Assembly (NCBI RefSeq): GCF_041397485.1
Contig: NZ_JAWKWO010000001.1
Coordinates: 744,001-808,000 of the forward strand
Direction: 5' to 3'
Origin: Zhengella sp020637775
Lineage (GTDB): Bacteria > Pseudomonadota > Alphaproteobacteria > Rhizobiales > Rhizobiaceae
DNA: 64,000 bases
The position numbers and the translations under genes were made by a program. The notes beneath the pieces are model-generated. The model had not been told where the DNA came from. It worked only from the letters and a program-made list of their open reading frames with translations, and did no database searches. The stretch's first letter is position 1, and every line of letters begins with the position of its first letter. Positions 43,201 to 51,635 of this stretch are shown one piece after another.

Positions 43201-44298
43201 ATGGATCTGATCGCGCTTGCCGATCGCTATGGCGAGCCTGCACTGGCAACGGCGGGAGCCTTGGCCATCGGTTTCCTGTTCGGGGCCTTTGCCCAGAAAA
43301 GCCGGTTCTGCCTGCGCGCGGCGACAGTGGATTTCGCCCGCGGGCATATCACTTCCAAGGTGGCGGTCTGGCTGCTGGTCTTCGCCACGGCGCTGATCGG
43401 GACGCAGGCGCTTTATCTTCTGGCGGATGTGAACCTGAAGGAAGCGCGCCAGCTTGCCTCGCCGCAATCGGTTTCGGGCGCCGCCATCGGGGGGCTCCTG
43501 TTCGGCACCGGCATGGTGATGGCGCGCGGCTGCGCCTCGCGCCTTCTCGTGCTCTCGGCGACGGGAAACCTGCGCGCGCTGCTGTCAGGGCTCGTCTTTG
43601 CCGTTGTGGCGCAGGCCAGCCTGCACGGCTTCCTTTCGCCGCTTCGCAACTGGATCGCCGGCGGCATGACCAGCAATGCCATTGGCGGCAACGACCTCCT
43701 GGAGCGTTTCGGTGCCTCCACGGGCGCGGCCATCGCCTTCTCGGCCATCTGGCTGGCGGCCGGGCTGTGGTTTGCCTGGCGCCAGCGCACGCGAACGGTC
43801 ATAGCGGTTGCCGCCATCCTCACCGGGCTGATGGTGCCGGCGGCGTGGTGGTACACCGCCCAGCTTTCGGCCATCGCCTTCGAGCCGGTCAACATGACCA
43901 GCCTGACCTTCACCGGGCCGTCGGCCAAGACGCTGATGTTCTTCTTGGAAGCCTCGGAGCTTGATTTCGATGTCGGGCTCGTTCCGGGTGTCTTCCTCGG
44001 CTCGTTCACCGCCGCATGGCTTTCTGGCGAGTTGAAGATCCAGGGCTGGCAGGACGGCTATTCGATGCGCCGCTACATTCTGGGCGCGGCCCTGATGGGC
44101 TTTGGCGGAATGCTGGCCGGCGGCTGCGCGGTGGGCGCGGGCGTGACGGGCGGATCGGTCTTCGCGCTGACCGCCTGGGTGACGCTGGGCGCCATGTGGC
44201 TTTCGGCAGGCATTACCGACCGCCTGCTCGACTACCACCGCGAAACCGCGATGCCGGCGGACCGCCCGGAACAGGCACCGGCCATGCTGGGAACCTGA
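43201..44298 (+). CDS. YeeE/YedE-family sulfur (thiosulfate-type) transporter
   Basis: A 365-residue membrane protein with nine or more helices and both family cysteine motifs: GTGMVMARGCASRLLVLSATGNLRAL in the first half and GFGGMLAGGCAVGAGVTGGSVFALTAW in the second, plus KSRFCLRAATVDF near the start. In TsuA such cysteines relay thiosulfate across the membrane. The protein is the fused two-repeat type, not the split YeeE/YedE pair. No TusA-like gene is adjacent, although the next small ORF is acidic and carries one cysteine. An FNR-type box precedes it, implying oxygen-linked expression. Confidence 0.9.
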   Translation: MDLIALADRYGEPALATAGALAIGFLFGAFAQKSRFCLRAATVDFARGHITSKVAVWLLVFATALIGTQALYLLADVNLKEARQLASPQSVSGAAIGGLLFGTGMVMARGCASRLLVLSATGNLRALLSGLVFAVVAQASLHGFLSPLRNWIAGGMTSNAIGGNDLLERFGASTGAAIAFSAIWLAAGLWFAWRQRTRTVIAVAAILTGLMVPAAWWYTAQLSAIAFEPVNMTSLTFTGPSAKTLMFFLEASELDFDVGLVPGVFLGSFTAAWLSGELKIQGWQDGYSMRRYILGAALMGFGGMLAGGCAVGAGVTGGSVFALTAWVTLGAMWLSAGITDRLLDYHRETAMPADRPEQAPAMLGT

Positions 44299-44401
44299 TG
44301 CGGCGTTAACCCTTCCGATACCAGCGGGGGAAAATGCTCCTTCCCGACGGGCCGGGCGATTCGCTCCGGCCAGCGCCATCGAGAAGCAGGAGCCCACACC
44401 C

Positions 44402-44644
44402 GTGTTGCCAGTCCGTGACGAGTCAGAGCCGCGTTCCCGTATCCAGATCGTCAACACGCCGCCGTTGGCGCCCGACGACCTGCCGCCGCTGGCTGGCAGC
44501 CTGCTGCCCGAGGACTTCCTGTTCGAGGCAGGCGATCTGGATGGCGAGACCTGCCCGCCTGACATGATCGTGGAGCGCGGCGACCGCGCCGCCTGGGTTT
44601 ATGACCACGGGGAAATCGCCGACATCCTGTTCGTGCGGACCTGA
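44402..44644 (+). CDS. Acidic small protein of unknown function (80 aa)
   Basis: Not recognised. Starts at GTG 44402 with AGGAG 10 nt upstream. The sequence is strongly acidic and proline-rich (IQIVNTPPLAPDDLPPLAGSLLPEDFLFEAGDLDGETCPPDMIVERGD) with a single cysteine, and ends WVYDHGEIADILFVRT. No signal or membrane segment. It follows the YeeE gene by 103 bp and could share its transcript; a hairpin lies 25 bp downstream. Coding character matches neighbours. Confidence 0.6.
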   Translation: MLPVRDESEPRSRIQIVNTPPLAPDDLPPLAGSLLPEDFLFEAGDLDGETCPPDMIVERGDRAAWVYDHGEIADILFVRT

Positions 44645-44668
44645 AGCCGGCAACATTGCATGCCAGCG

Positions 44669-44693
44669 GGGCGGCCTCTTGTCCTGGCCGCCC
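44669..44693. terminator. GC hairpin between convergent genes
   Basis: GGGCGGCC (44669-44676) pairs with GGCCGCCC (44686-44693), 9-nt loop. Neither strand has a T-tract, so intrinsic termination is doubtful. Confidence 0.3.
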
Positions 44694-44701
44694 GTCGCGT
44701 G

Positions 44702-45463
44702 TCAGGCGCGCAGGCGCCAACCGGTGCGAAAGATCAGCCAGATCACCGCGATGCACAGGGACATGAAGGCAAGTATGGCGGCCAGGCTTGCGGCAACCGG
44801 AACATCCGACAGGCCGAAAAAGGCCCAGCGAAAACCCGAGATCAGGTAGACGACCGGATTGAACAGCGACACCGTCTGCCAGAAGGGCGGCAACATGGTG
44901 ATCGAATAGAAACTGCCGCCGAGGAAGACGAGCGGCGAGATGATGAGCAGCGGCACCAGTTGCAATTGCTCGAAATTGGCTGCCCAGATGCCGATGATGA
45001 AGCCCAGCAGGGCGAAACTGACGCAGGTGGCCACGAGAAATGCCAGCGCCCAGACCGGATGGGCAACCGGCAGGGTCACGAAAAGATGCGCCGTGGCGAA
45101 GATGATAGACCCGATGATGAAGGCCTTGGTGGCAGCGGCGCCGACATAGCCGATCACGATCTCGATGAACGAGACCGGCGCGGACAGCAATTCGTAGACC
45201 GTGCCGATGAACTTCGGAAAGTAGATGCCGAAGGCAGCATTGGTGACCGATTGCGTGAGCACGGTGAGCATGATGAGGCCCGGCACGATGAAGGCACCGT
45301 AATCGACACCGTCGACCTGCTCGATGCGCGAACCGATCGCCGCGCCGAAAACAATGAAGTACAGCGCGGTGGAAAGAACCGGCGAGATGATGGATTGCAG
45401 CAGCGTGCGCGCGGTGCGCGCCATCTCGAAGCGGTAGATGGCTGCGATGGCGGTGAAATTCAT
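44702..45463 (-). CDS. ABC-2 type transporter permease
   Basis: A 253-residue membrane protein with six helices. The family's ABC-2 pattern is visible in LLQSIISPVLSTALYFIVFGAAIGSRI, YGAFIVPGLIMLTVLTQSVTNAAFGIYFPKF and LVFLGGSFYSITMLPPFWQTVSLFNPVVYLISGFRWAFFG (the signature before the last helix). This last segment is shared by NodJ- and YadH-like exporters of glycans or drugs. Its start overlaps the ATPase stop by 4 bp. Substrate unknown. Confidence 0.92.
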   Translation of the reverse strand: MNFTAIAAIYRFEMARTARTLLQSIISPVLSTALYFIVFGAAIGSRIEQVDGVDYGAFIVPGLIMLTVLTQSVTNAAFGIYFPKFIGTVYELLSAPVSFIEIVIGYVGAAATKAFIIGSIIFATAHLFVTLPVAHPVWALAFLVATCVSFALLGFIIGIWAANFEQLQLVPLLIISPLVFLGGSFYSITMLPPFWQTVSLFNPVVYLISGFRWAFFGLSDVPVAASLAAILAFMSLCIAVIWLIFRTGWRLRA

Positions 45464-46386
45464 GCCGTCTCCTTGACCAGGCCCACGAAGATTTCCTCCA
45501 GCGAACTCTGGCGCGTGTCCAGATCGGTCACGGTGAGGCCGGCCGTGGCAAGATCGTTGAGCAGACGGGTGACGCCGGTCTTTCCGGCCGCGCTGTCGAA
45601 GGAATAGCGGATCTTGCAGCCGTCATCGATCAGCGCCAGGTCATGGCCTGCAAGCGCTGCCGGAAGGCCCGCCAGCGGTTCTGCCAAGGTCAGCGTCAGG
45701 TCCTTGCGGCCGAGATCGCGGATCAGCGTGTCCTTGTCCTCGACGAGCAGAATCCTGCCGTCATTGATGACGCCGACGCGGTCGGCCATGGCCTCGGCCT
45801 CCTCGATATAGTGGGTGGTGAGGATGATGGTGGCGCCGTCGGCCTTCAACTGGCGGACGATGTCCCACATGCCCTTGCGCAATTCCACGTCCACCCCGGC
45901 GGTCGGCTCATCGAGGAAGATGACGCGCGGTTCATGTGACAGCGCCTTGGCGATCAGCACGCGGCGCTTCATGCCACCCGAGAGCGCCTTGGTGGGCGTA
46001 TCGCGCTTGTCCCAGAGCGAGAGGCTGGTCAGCACCTTCTCGATATGGGCGTCGTCGCGCTTCTTGCCGAACAGGCCACGTGTCAGGCGGACGGTGGAAA
46101 GAACGGTCTCGAACGGCTCCAGCGCCACTTCCTGGGGCACGAGGCCGATCATCGAGCGGGCGGCGCGATAGTCCGTCCCGATATCGTGCCCGCCGACACG
46201 CACGCTGCCCGATGTCGCGGTGACGATGCCGCAGATGATGGAAATGAGCGTGGTCTTGCCGGCGCCGTTCGGTCCGAGCAGGGCCAGGATCTCGCCGTCG
46301 CGAATCGTCAGGTCCACGCCCTTGAGGGCCGCGAATCCGCCCTCATAGATCTTGGACAGGTTTTCGACTTCAACGATTGCGGTCAC
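45460..46386 (-). CDS. ABC-2 exporter ATP-binding protein
   Basis: A 308-residue nucleotide-binding subunit of the CcmA/YadG class. Walker A is LLGPNGAGKTTLIS, the signature LSGGMKRRVLIAKAL, Walker B VIFLDEPTAGVDVE and the H-loop LTTHYIEEAE. The C-terminal extension of about 90 residues (LAGHDLALIDDGCKIRYSF) is usual for this class. The conserved N-terminus VTAIVEVENLSKIYEGG indicates the GTG at 46386; the open frame to 46488 lies in the intergenic region. It is translationally coupled to the permease. Confidence 0.93.
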   Translation of the reverse strand: MTAIVEVENLSKIYEGGFAALKGVDLTIRDGEILALLGPNGAGKTTLISIICGIVTATSGSVRVGGHDIGTDYRAARSMIGLVPQEVALEPFETVLSTVRLTRGLFGKKRDDAHIEKVLTSLSLWDKRDTPTKALSGGMKRRVLIAKALSHEPRVIFLDEPTAGVDVELRKGMWDIVRQLKADGATIILTTHYIEEAEAMADRVGVINDGRILLVEDKDTLIRDLGRKDLTLTLAEPLAGLPAALAGHDLALIDDGCKIRYSFDSAAGKTGVTRLLNDLATAGLTVTDLDTRQSSLEEIFVGLVKETA

Positions 46387-46446
46387 GGCCTGTCCCCATT
46401 TTTCACTGGTGGCAACGGGTAGCACATGGAGCGGCCGGCAGAAAGG

Positions 46447-46474
46447 AAAAGGGCAAGGCAGCGATGCCCTGCCC
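46447..46474 (-). terminator. Terminator of the FAH-family gene
   Basis: Minus strand: GGGCAGGGCA pairs with TGCCTTGCCC (one mismatch) around TCGC and is followed by TTTTCC. It lies 15 bp past the stop, ahead of the ABC ATPase gene. Confidence 0.7.
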
Positions 46475-46488
46475 CCGGCACCGGACAA

Positions 46489-47610
46489 TCAGAGCAGGCC
46501 GCGCCCGGCCAGATTGCGCATCAGCGCGGCCGCGCCAAATGTCCACGGGGCGCATTCGGTGGACAGGCGCACCGTGTTTTGCAGCCGCCCCAGGCCCGGA
46601 CAGGCAATGGTGACGCGGTCGCCCAGCTTGTGGGTGAAGCCCTGGCCGGCATGATCGCGGTCCTCGGTCGGTGCAAACAGCGTGCCGAGGAAAAGCATGA
46701 ACCCGTCGGGATACTGGTGATGCCTGCCAATGGTCTGGGCAACGAGGTTTTCCGGATCGCGGCTGATCTCGCGCATGGAAGAGTGACCGTTGAGCACGAA
46801 GCCGTCTTCCCCCTCCACCGTCAGCGTGAGTTCGGCCCTGCGCACGTCATCGAGTGAGAAGGTCTCGTCGAAAAGCCGGATCATCGGCCCGATGGCGCAG
46901 GAGGCGTTGTTGTCCTTGGCCTTGGAAAGCAGCAGGGCTGACCGGCCTTCCACGTCGCGCAGGTTCACGTCATTGCCCAGCGTGGCACCGCGAATGCGGC
47001 CCTGGCTATCGACCGCCAGCACGACTTCCGGCTCCGGATTGTTCCAGCGCGAAACCGGATGCAGCCCGACTTCGGCGCCGTGGCCGACGGAGGACAGGAC
47101 CTGCGCCTTGGAAAAGACCTCGGCATCCGGGCCAATGCCGACTTCCAGATATTGCGACCAGACGCCGAGCGCAATCAGCTCCTGCTTGACCTTGGCGGCC
47201 TGTTCGGACCCGGCCTCGATATTGTCCAGCGTATCGCCGATCTTCTCGGAAATGCGGACGCGGATGGCCTGCGCCTTGTCCGGGTCGCCGGCCGCCTGCT
47301 CCTCGATCACGCGCTCGACCATGGAGCGGGCGAAGGTGACACCGCAGGCCTTGACCGGCTGCAGGTCACAGGGTGCCAGTAGCCGGGCACCATGATCGCC
47401 CAGGGCGTCCAGCGATCCGATCACCTCACCGGGTGCATCACGCACGAAACCGGCGGCATCGTCGAATTCGAGGATGTCGCGGGTGGTGGGTGCAGCGCGC
47501 GAGGTGATGTCCACCACATTGCCGTCGCGCAGGGTGACAACGGCCGGGCCGACGCCTTCACGCCAGACGCGGCCAAGCCACAAACCCTTCATTTCATTGC
47601 TGTCCAGCAT
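46489..47610 (-). CDS. Fumarylacetoacetate-hydrolase (FAH) family protein
   Basis: A 373-residue enzyme with the FAH C-terminal fold, the superfamily that cleaves or decarboxylates 2,4-dioxo-type compounds with a divalent metal. Metal and active-site segments read VGIGPDAEVFSKAQVLSSVGHGAEVGLHPVSRWNNPEPEVVLAV (the acidic ligands), GATLGNDVNLRDVEGRSALLLSKAKDNNASCAIGP, and LFLGTLFAPTEDRDHAGQGFTHKLGDRV. It starts MLDSNEMKGLWLGRVWRE at 47610 with GGGAG upstream. The N-terminal part is longer than in minimal FAH proteins, like the 2-oxo-arabinonate dehydratase-type or fumarylacetoacetate hydrolases of alphaproteobacteria. Substrate unknown. Confidence 0.88.
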   Translation of the reverse strand: MLDSNEMKGLWLGRVWREGVGPAVVTLRDGNVVDITSRAAPTTRDILEFDDAAGFVRDAPGEVIGSLDALGDHGARLLAPCDLQPVKACGVTFARSMVERVIEEQAAGDPDKAQAIRVRISEKIGDTLDNIEAGSEQAAKVKQELIALGVWSQYLEVGIGPDAEVFSKAQVLSSVGHGAEVGLHPVSRWNNPEPEVVLAVDSQGRIRGATLGNDVNLRDVEGRSALLLSKAKDNNASCAIGPMIRLFDETFSLDDVRRAELTLTVEGEDGFVLNGHSSMREISRDPENLVAQTIGRHHQYPDGFMLFLGTLFAPTEDRDHAGQGFTHKLGDRVTIACPGLGRLQNTVRLSTECAPWTFGAAALMRNLAGRGLL

Positions 47611-47677
47611 GGCATCGCTCCCGGCATTTCCAGATCTTCGCAAACCGGCCGGGACGCTAGCGGCAAGTAGGCGCCGC

Positions 47678-47689
47678 GTCCAGTTGGAC
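47678..47689. promoter_or_regulatory. Short palindrome upstream of the FAH-family gene
   Basis: GTCCA-GT-TGGAC, a perfect 5-bp dyad, 67 bp before the FAH start. On the minus strand it overlaps a possible -35 (CTGGAC) that stands 17 nt from CTAGCG. Confidence 0.3.
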
Positions 47690-47707
47690 ACCTGTTTTTC
47701 AAGAGGA

Positions 47708-47926
47708 TTATCCGGAGACCGGACGCACCTGCGGCGACGCCTCACGCACCAGCGGATCGAACAGATCCGGCTTTTCCTCCAGCAGCGCGAAGAATTGCGC
47801 GCGCATGCGCGGCTCCCAGAAATCGGACAGGTGGGCGGCAATTCCCGTCACCGCTTCGTCATGGGGACGGGTGCGGAAGAACGAGGCAATCTGGTTGGCC
47901 ATGCGGGCAAGCTTGTCAGGCGACAT
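47708..47926 (-). CDS. fdsD: NAD-dependent formate dehydrogenase delta subunit
   Basis: A 72-residue small subunit of the soluble FdsGBAD complex. It begins MSPDKLARMANQIASFFRTRPHDEAVTGIAAHLSDFWEPRMRAQF, a pattern specific to FdsD (MxNQIxxFF...IxxHLxxFWxPRMR). FdsD is needed to protect the enzyme from oxygen damage or to help cofactor assembly. It overlaps fdhD by 11 bp and ends the operon. Confidence 0.95.
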   Translation of the reverse strand: MSPDKLARMANQIASFFRTRPHDEAVTGIAAHLSDFWEPRMRAQFFALLEEKPDLFDPLVREASPQVRPVSG

Positions 47927-48725
47927 GGGGGAGCGCTCCCTCCTTGATCCTCTCGGGATGGGTGAAAATCTCGAACTCGTCGCCGCGCGCGATGGCGGCC
48001 AGCGTGATATTGGCGCGATCGGCCATTTCGACTGCCAGCAGCGTGGGGGCGGAGACGGCGACGAGAATGCCGCAACCGGCTGCGGCCGCCTTCTGGACCA
48101 GTTCTATCGACACGCGGCTGGAAGTCACGATGGCGCCCTCACCCATGCCGCCCTCGCCCGCCATGGCGCCGACCAGCTTGTCGAGCGCGTTGTGGCGGCC
48201 GACATCCTCGCGGATGGCAACAAGGCCGCGGCCGGCGACATAGTAGCCGGAGCCATGCACCGACCGCGTGGCCTGGTTGAGCGCCTGGGCGCGGGTCAGC
48301 GCTTCGCAGGCCTCGGCGACATCGTCAGGCCGGATCCGTGCGGCCGTTTCCACGACCGGCGGTTCGCGCAGTGCCGCGTCGATGCTCTCCAGCCCGCACA
48401 TGCCGCAACCCACCGGCCCGGCCATGGCGCGCCGGCGCGCCGCCAGCCGGTCTTCCGCGTCGTTTGCAAGGCGCACCTGGACATCGAAGCCGCGCGCATC
48501 CTCCAGCACGGTCACCGCGTCGATCTCGTCGCCCGTGGCAATGCCTTCGGAAATGGAGAAACCGCGTGCCAGGTCTTCAAGGTCGCCGGGCGATGCCATC
48601 AGCACGGCATGGGACGTGCCATTGTAGCTGATGGCCACGGCAACCTCGGCGGCAAGGTTGCGCGATGCCGTTTCAAAACGCCCCTTGCGCCAGGCAAGGG
48701 CGGGAAAAGGCCGCGCGCCCTTCAT
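47916..48725 (-). CDS. fdhD: Formate dehydrogenase accessory sulfurtransferase FdhD
   Basis: Carries sulfur to the molybdenum cofactor before insertion into the formate dehydrogenase; the Rhodobacter homologue is called FdsC. In the 269-residue product the reactive cysteine pair is GCGMCGLESI (near residue 100). VAISYNGTSHAVLMASPGDLEDLARGFSISEGI and GRHNALDKLVGAM are characteristic. Start at ATG 48725, one base after the fdsA stop; the longer frame into fdsA is not needed. Overlaps fdsD. Confidence 0.95.
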   Translation of the reverse strand: MKGARPFPALAWRKGRFETASRNLAAEVAVAISYNGTSHAVLMASPGDLEDLARGFSISEGIATGDEIDAVTVLEDARGFDVQVRLANDAEDRLAARRRAMAGPVGCGMCGLESIDAALREPPVVETAARIRPDDVAEACEALTRAQALNQATRSVHGSGYYVAGRGLVAIREDVGRHNALDKLVGAMAGEGGMGEGAIVTSSRVSIELVQKAAAAGCGILVAVSAPTLLAVEMADRANITLAAIARGDEFEIFTHPERIKEGALPHVA

Positions 48726-48726
48726 C

Positions 48727-51597
48727 TTACTCGGCCGCCTCGATCCGGCGCGCGCGTCCGGCAAAGTCCTCATAGGTCCGTTGCCATTCAGTCGGACCAT
48801 TGGAGGGTGCCACCTGCACTGCCGTTACCTTGTATTCCGGGCAGTTGGTCGCCCAGTCGGAATAGTCGGTGGTGATGACATTGGCCTGCGTGCCGGGATG
48901 ATGGAACGTGGTGTAAACCACGCCCGGCGCCACGCGGTCGGTGATCTCGGCGCGCAGGCTGGTTTCGCCCGAACGGCTGGCCAGCTTGACCCAGTCGCCG
49001 TCCTTGATGCCGCGCTGCTCGGCGTCATGGGGATGGATTTCCAGCCGGTCCTCACCATGCCAGACGGTGTTTGCCGTGCGCCGGGTCTGTGCGCCGACAT
49101 TGTACTGGCTGAGAATGCGCCCGGTGGTGAGCAGCAGCGGGAAGCGCGGGCCGGTCTTCTCGTCGGTCGCCACATAGTCGGTGCGGATGAACCGTCCCTT
49201 GCCGCGCACGAAGCCTTCCACGTGCATGACCGGCGAGCCGTCCGGCGTCTTGTCATTGCAGGGCCACTGCACCGAACCGCGCTCTTCCAGCAGGTCATAG
49301 GTGACATTGGCAAAGCTTGGCGTGGTGGCCGCGATTTCCGCCATGATCTGCGAGGGATGGGTATAGGCCCAGCCGGCCCCCATGGCATTGGCCAGCATCT
49401 GGGTCACTTCCCAGTCCGCATAGCCGTTCTTCGGCGCCATCACGCGGCGCACGCGGTTGATCCGGCGCTCGGCATTGGTGAAGGTGCCATCCTTCTCAAG
49501 GAAGGTGGAGCCGGGCAGGAAGACGTGGGCGTAATTGGCTGTCTCGTTGAGGAAGAGATCGTGGACAATGACGCATTCCATGGCGGCAAGGCCGGCGGAG
49601 ACATGCTTCGTGTCCGGATCGGACTGGAGAATGTCCTCGCCCTGGATGTAGATGCCCTTGAACGTGCCTTCCACGGCGGCGTCCAGCATGTTGGGAATGC
49701 GCAGGCCCGGCTCGTCGGAAATGGGGACGTTCCACATCTCCTCGAAAAGCTGGCGCACATCGGCATTCTTCACATGGCGATAGCCCGGCAATTCATGCGG
49801 GAAGGAGCCCATGTCGCAGGAACCCTGCACGTTGTTCTGGCCGCGCAGCGGGTTCACGCCGACGCCCGGCCGGCCGATATTGCCTGTCAGCATGGCGAGA
49901 TTGGCAATGCCGATGACGGTGGTGGAACCCTGGCTGTGCTCGGTGACGCCGAGGCCGTAATAGATCGCACCATTGCCGCCACGCGCATAAAGCCGTGCCG
50001 CCGCGCGCATTTCTTCGGCCGGCACGCCGGTCAGCGCTTCCACGGCTTCCGGGCTGTGGGCCGGGTCGGCGACGAATTCGGCATAATCCTGGAACTCGTC
50101 CCAGTCGCAGCGCTCGCGGATGAAGGCCTCGTCGAACAGGCCTTCGGTGACGATGACATGGGCCAGGGCCGTGACCACGGCGACATTGGTGCCGGGCTTG
50201 AGCGCCAGGTGGTGCGAAGCGCGAATATGCGGCGACTTGACGAGGTCGATGCGGCGCGGATCGATGACGATCAGCTTGGCGCCCTTGCGCAGCCGCTTCT
50301 TCAGGCGTGAAGCAAAGACCGGGTGGCCGTCGGTCGGGTTGGCCCCCATGACGATGACGACATCGGTATGCTCGACGCTGTCGAAATCCTGTGTTCCGGC
50401 CGACGTGCCGAAGGTCTGGCCGAGGCCATAGCCGGTGGGCGAATGGCAGACGCGGGCGCAGGTATCGGTGTTGTTGTTGCCGAACACGGCGCGGGCCAGC
50501 TTCTGCACCAGGAAGGTTTCCTCGTTGGTGCAGCGCGACGAGGTGATGACGCCGACGGATTCCTTGCCGTGCTTCTCCTGGAGCGCGCGCAGGCGCGAAC
50601 CGGCGAAGGTCAGCGCCTCGCCCCAGGACACTTCACGCCACGGCTCGTCAATGCTGTCGCGGATCATCGGGTTGAGAATGCGGTCCTGGTGATTGGCATA
50701 GCCCCAGGCGAAGCGGCCCTTGACGCAGGAATGGCCGCGATTGGCCTTGCCATCCTTCCACGGCACCATGCGCACCAGTTCATCGCCGCGCATTTCCGCC
50801 TTGAAGGAGCAGCCGACGCCGCAATAGGCGCAGGTGGTGACCACGGAATGCTCCGGCTGGCCAATCTCGATGACGGACTTTTCCTGGAGCGTCGCTGTCG
50901 GGCAGGCCTGGACGCATGCGCCGCAGGAGACGCATTCGGATTCCAGGAAGGCTTCATGCATGCCGGCCGAAACGCGGCTGCCAAAGCCCCGGCCCTCGAT
51001 CGTCAGCGCGAATGTGCCCTGCACTTCCTCGCAGGCGCGCACGCAACGCGAACAGACGATGCATTTGGACGGATCATAGGTGAAATAGGGATTGGTTTCG
51101 TCCTTGGGCATCCAGCGCATGTTGATGTCGCCGGCATTATCGCGCGCCTTGACGTGGTTGTCGCCCTCATAGCCATAGCGCACATCGCGCAGGCCGACGG
51201 CGCCCGCCATGTCCTGCAATTCGCAATCACCATTGGCCGCGCAGGTCAGGCAATCGAGCGGGTGGTCGGAGATGTAGAGCTCCATCACGCCCTTGCGAAG
51301 CTGCTTCAGGCGGCCGGTCTGGGTGTGGACCACCATGCCCTCGGTGGCCGGCAGGGTGCAGGAGGACGGCGTGCCGTTGCGCCCCTCCACCTCGACAAGG
51401 CAGAGCCGGCAGGAGCCGAAGGCATCCACCATGTCGGTGGCGCACAGTTTCGGGATCTGGATGCCGGCCTCCATGGACGCGCGCATGACGGAGGTGCCCT
51501 CGGGCACGGTGACCTCGAAGCCGTCAATGGTCAGGGTGACCTGCTTTTCAGACCTCGATTCCGGCGTTCCATAGTCGATTTCGTGGACCAGTCCCAT
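48727..51597 (-). CDS. fdsA: NAD-dependent formate dehydrogenase alpha (catalytic Mo) subunit
   Basis: A 956-residue subunit that oxidises formate to CO2 at a molybdenum bis-MGD centre. N-terminal [2Fe-2S] ligands are C52, C63, C66 and C80; the NuoG-like HxCx cluster uses H112, C116, C119 and C125. Two ferredoxin-type [4Fe-4S] sets follow (C179/182/185/189 and C222/225/228/232), then the cluster next to Mo (C256/259/263/291). The Mo ligand is C384 in ARVCHSP, where selenocysteine stands in FdhF. Domains and length match R. capsulatus FdsA. All cofactor ligands are intact, so the enzyme should be functional. Confidence 0.97.
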   Translation of the reverse strand: MGLVHEIDYGTPESRSEKQVTLTIDGFEVTVPEGTSVMRASMEAGIQIPKLCATDMVDAFGSCRLCLVEVEGRNGTPSSCTLPATEGMVVHTQTGRLKQLRKGVMELYISDHPLDCLTCAANGDCELQDMAGAVGLRDVRYGYEGDNHVKARDNAGDINMRWMPKDETNPYFTYDPSKCIVCSRCVRACEEVQGTFALTIEGRGFGSRVSAGMHEAFLESECVSCGACVQACPTATLQEKSVIEIGQPEHSVVTTCAYCGVGCSFKAEMRGDELVRMVPWKDGKANRGHSCVKGRFAWGYANHQDRILNPMIRDSIDEPWREVSWGEALTFAGSRLRALQEKHGKESVGVITSSRCTNEETFLVQKLARAVFGNNNTDTCARVCHSPTGYGLGQTFGTSAGTQDFDSVEHTDVVIVMGANPTDGHPVFASRLKKRLRKGAKLIVIDPRRIDLVKSPHIRASHHLALKPGTNVAVVTALAHVIVTEGLFDEAFIRERCDWDEFQDYAEFVADPAHSPEAVEALTGVPAEEMRAAARLYARGGNGAIYYGLGVTEHSQGSTTVIGIANLAMLTGNIGRPGVGVNPLRGQNNVQGSCDMGSFPHELPGYRHVKNADVRQLFEEMWNVPISDEPGLRIPNMLDAAVEGTFKGIYIQGEDILQSDPDTKHVSAGLAAMECVIVHDLFLNETANYAHVFLPGSTFLEKDGTFTNAERRINRVRRVMAPKNGYADWEVTQMLANAMGAGWAYTHPSQIMAEIAATTPSFANVTYDLLEERGSVQWPCNDKTPDGSPVMHVEGFVRGKGRFIRTDYVATDEKTGPRFPLLLTTGRILSQYNVGAQTRRTANTVWHGEDRLEIHPHDAEQRGIKDGDWVKLASRSGETSLRAEITDRVAPGVVYTTFHHPGTQANVITTDYSDWATNCPEYKVTAVQVAPSNGPTEWQRTYEDFAGRARRIEAAE

Positions 51598-51635
51598 GGC
51601 TCAGAACCTCCCGGATGTCGTTGTGCGAGGCGCGG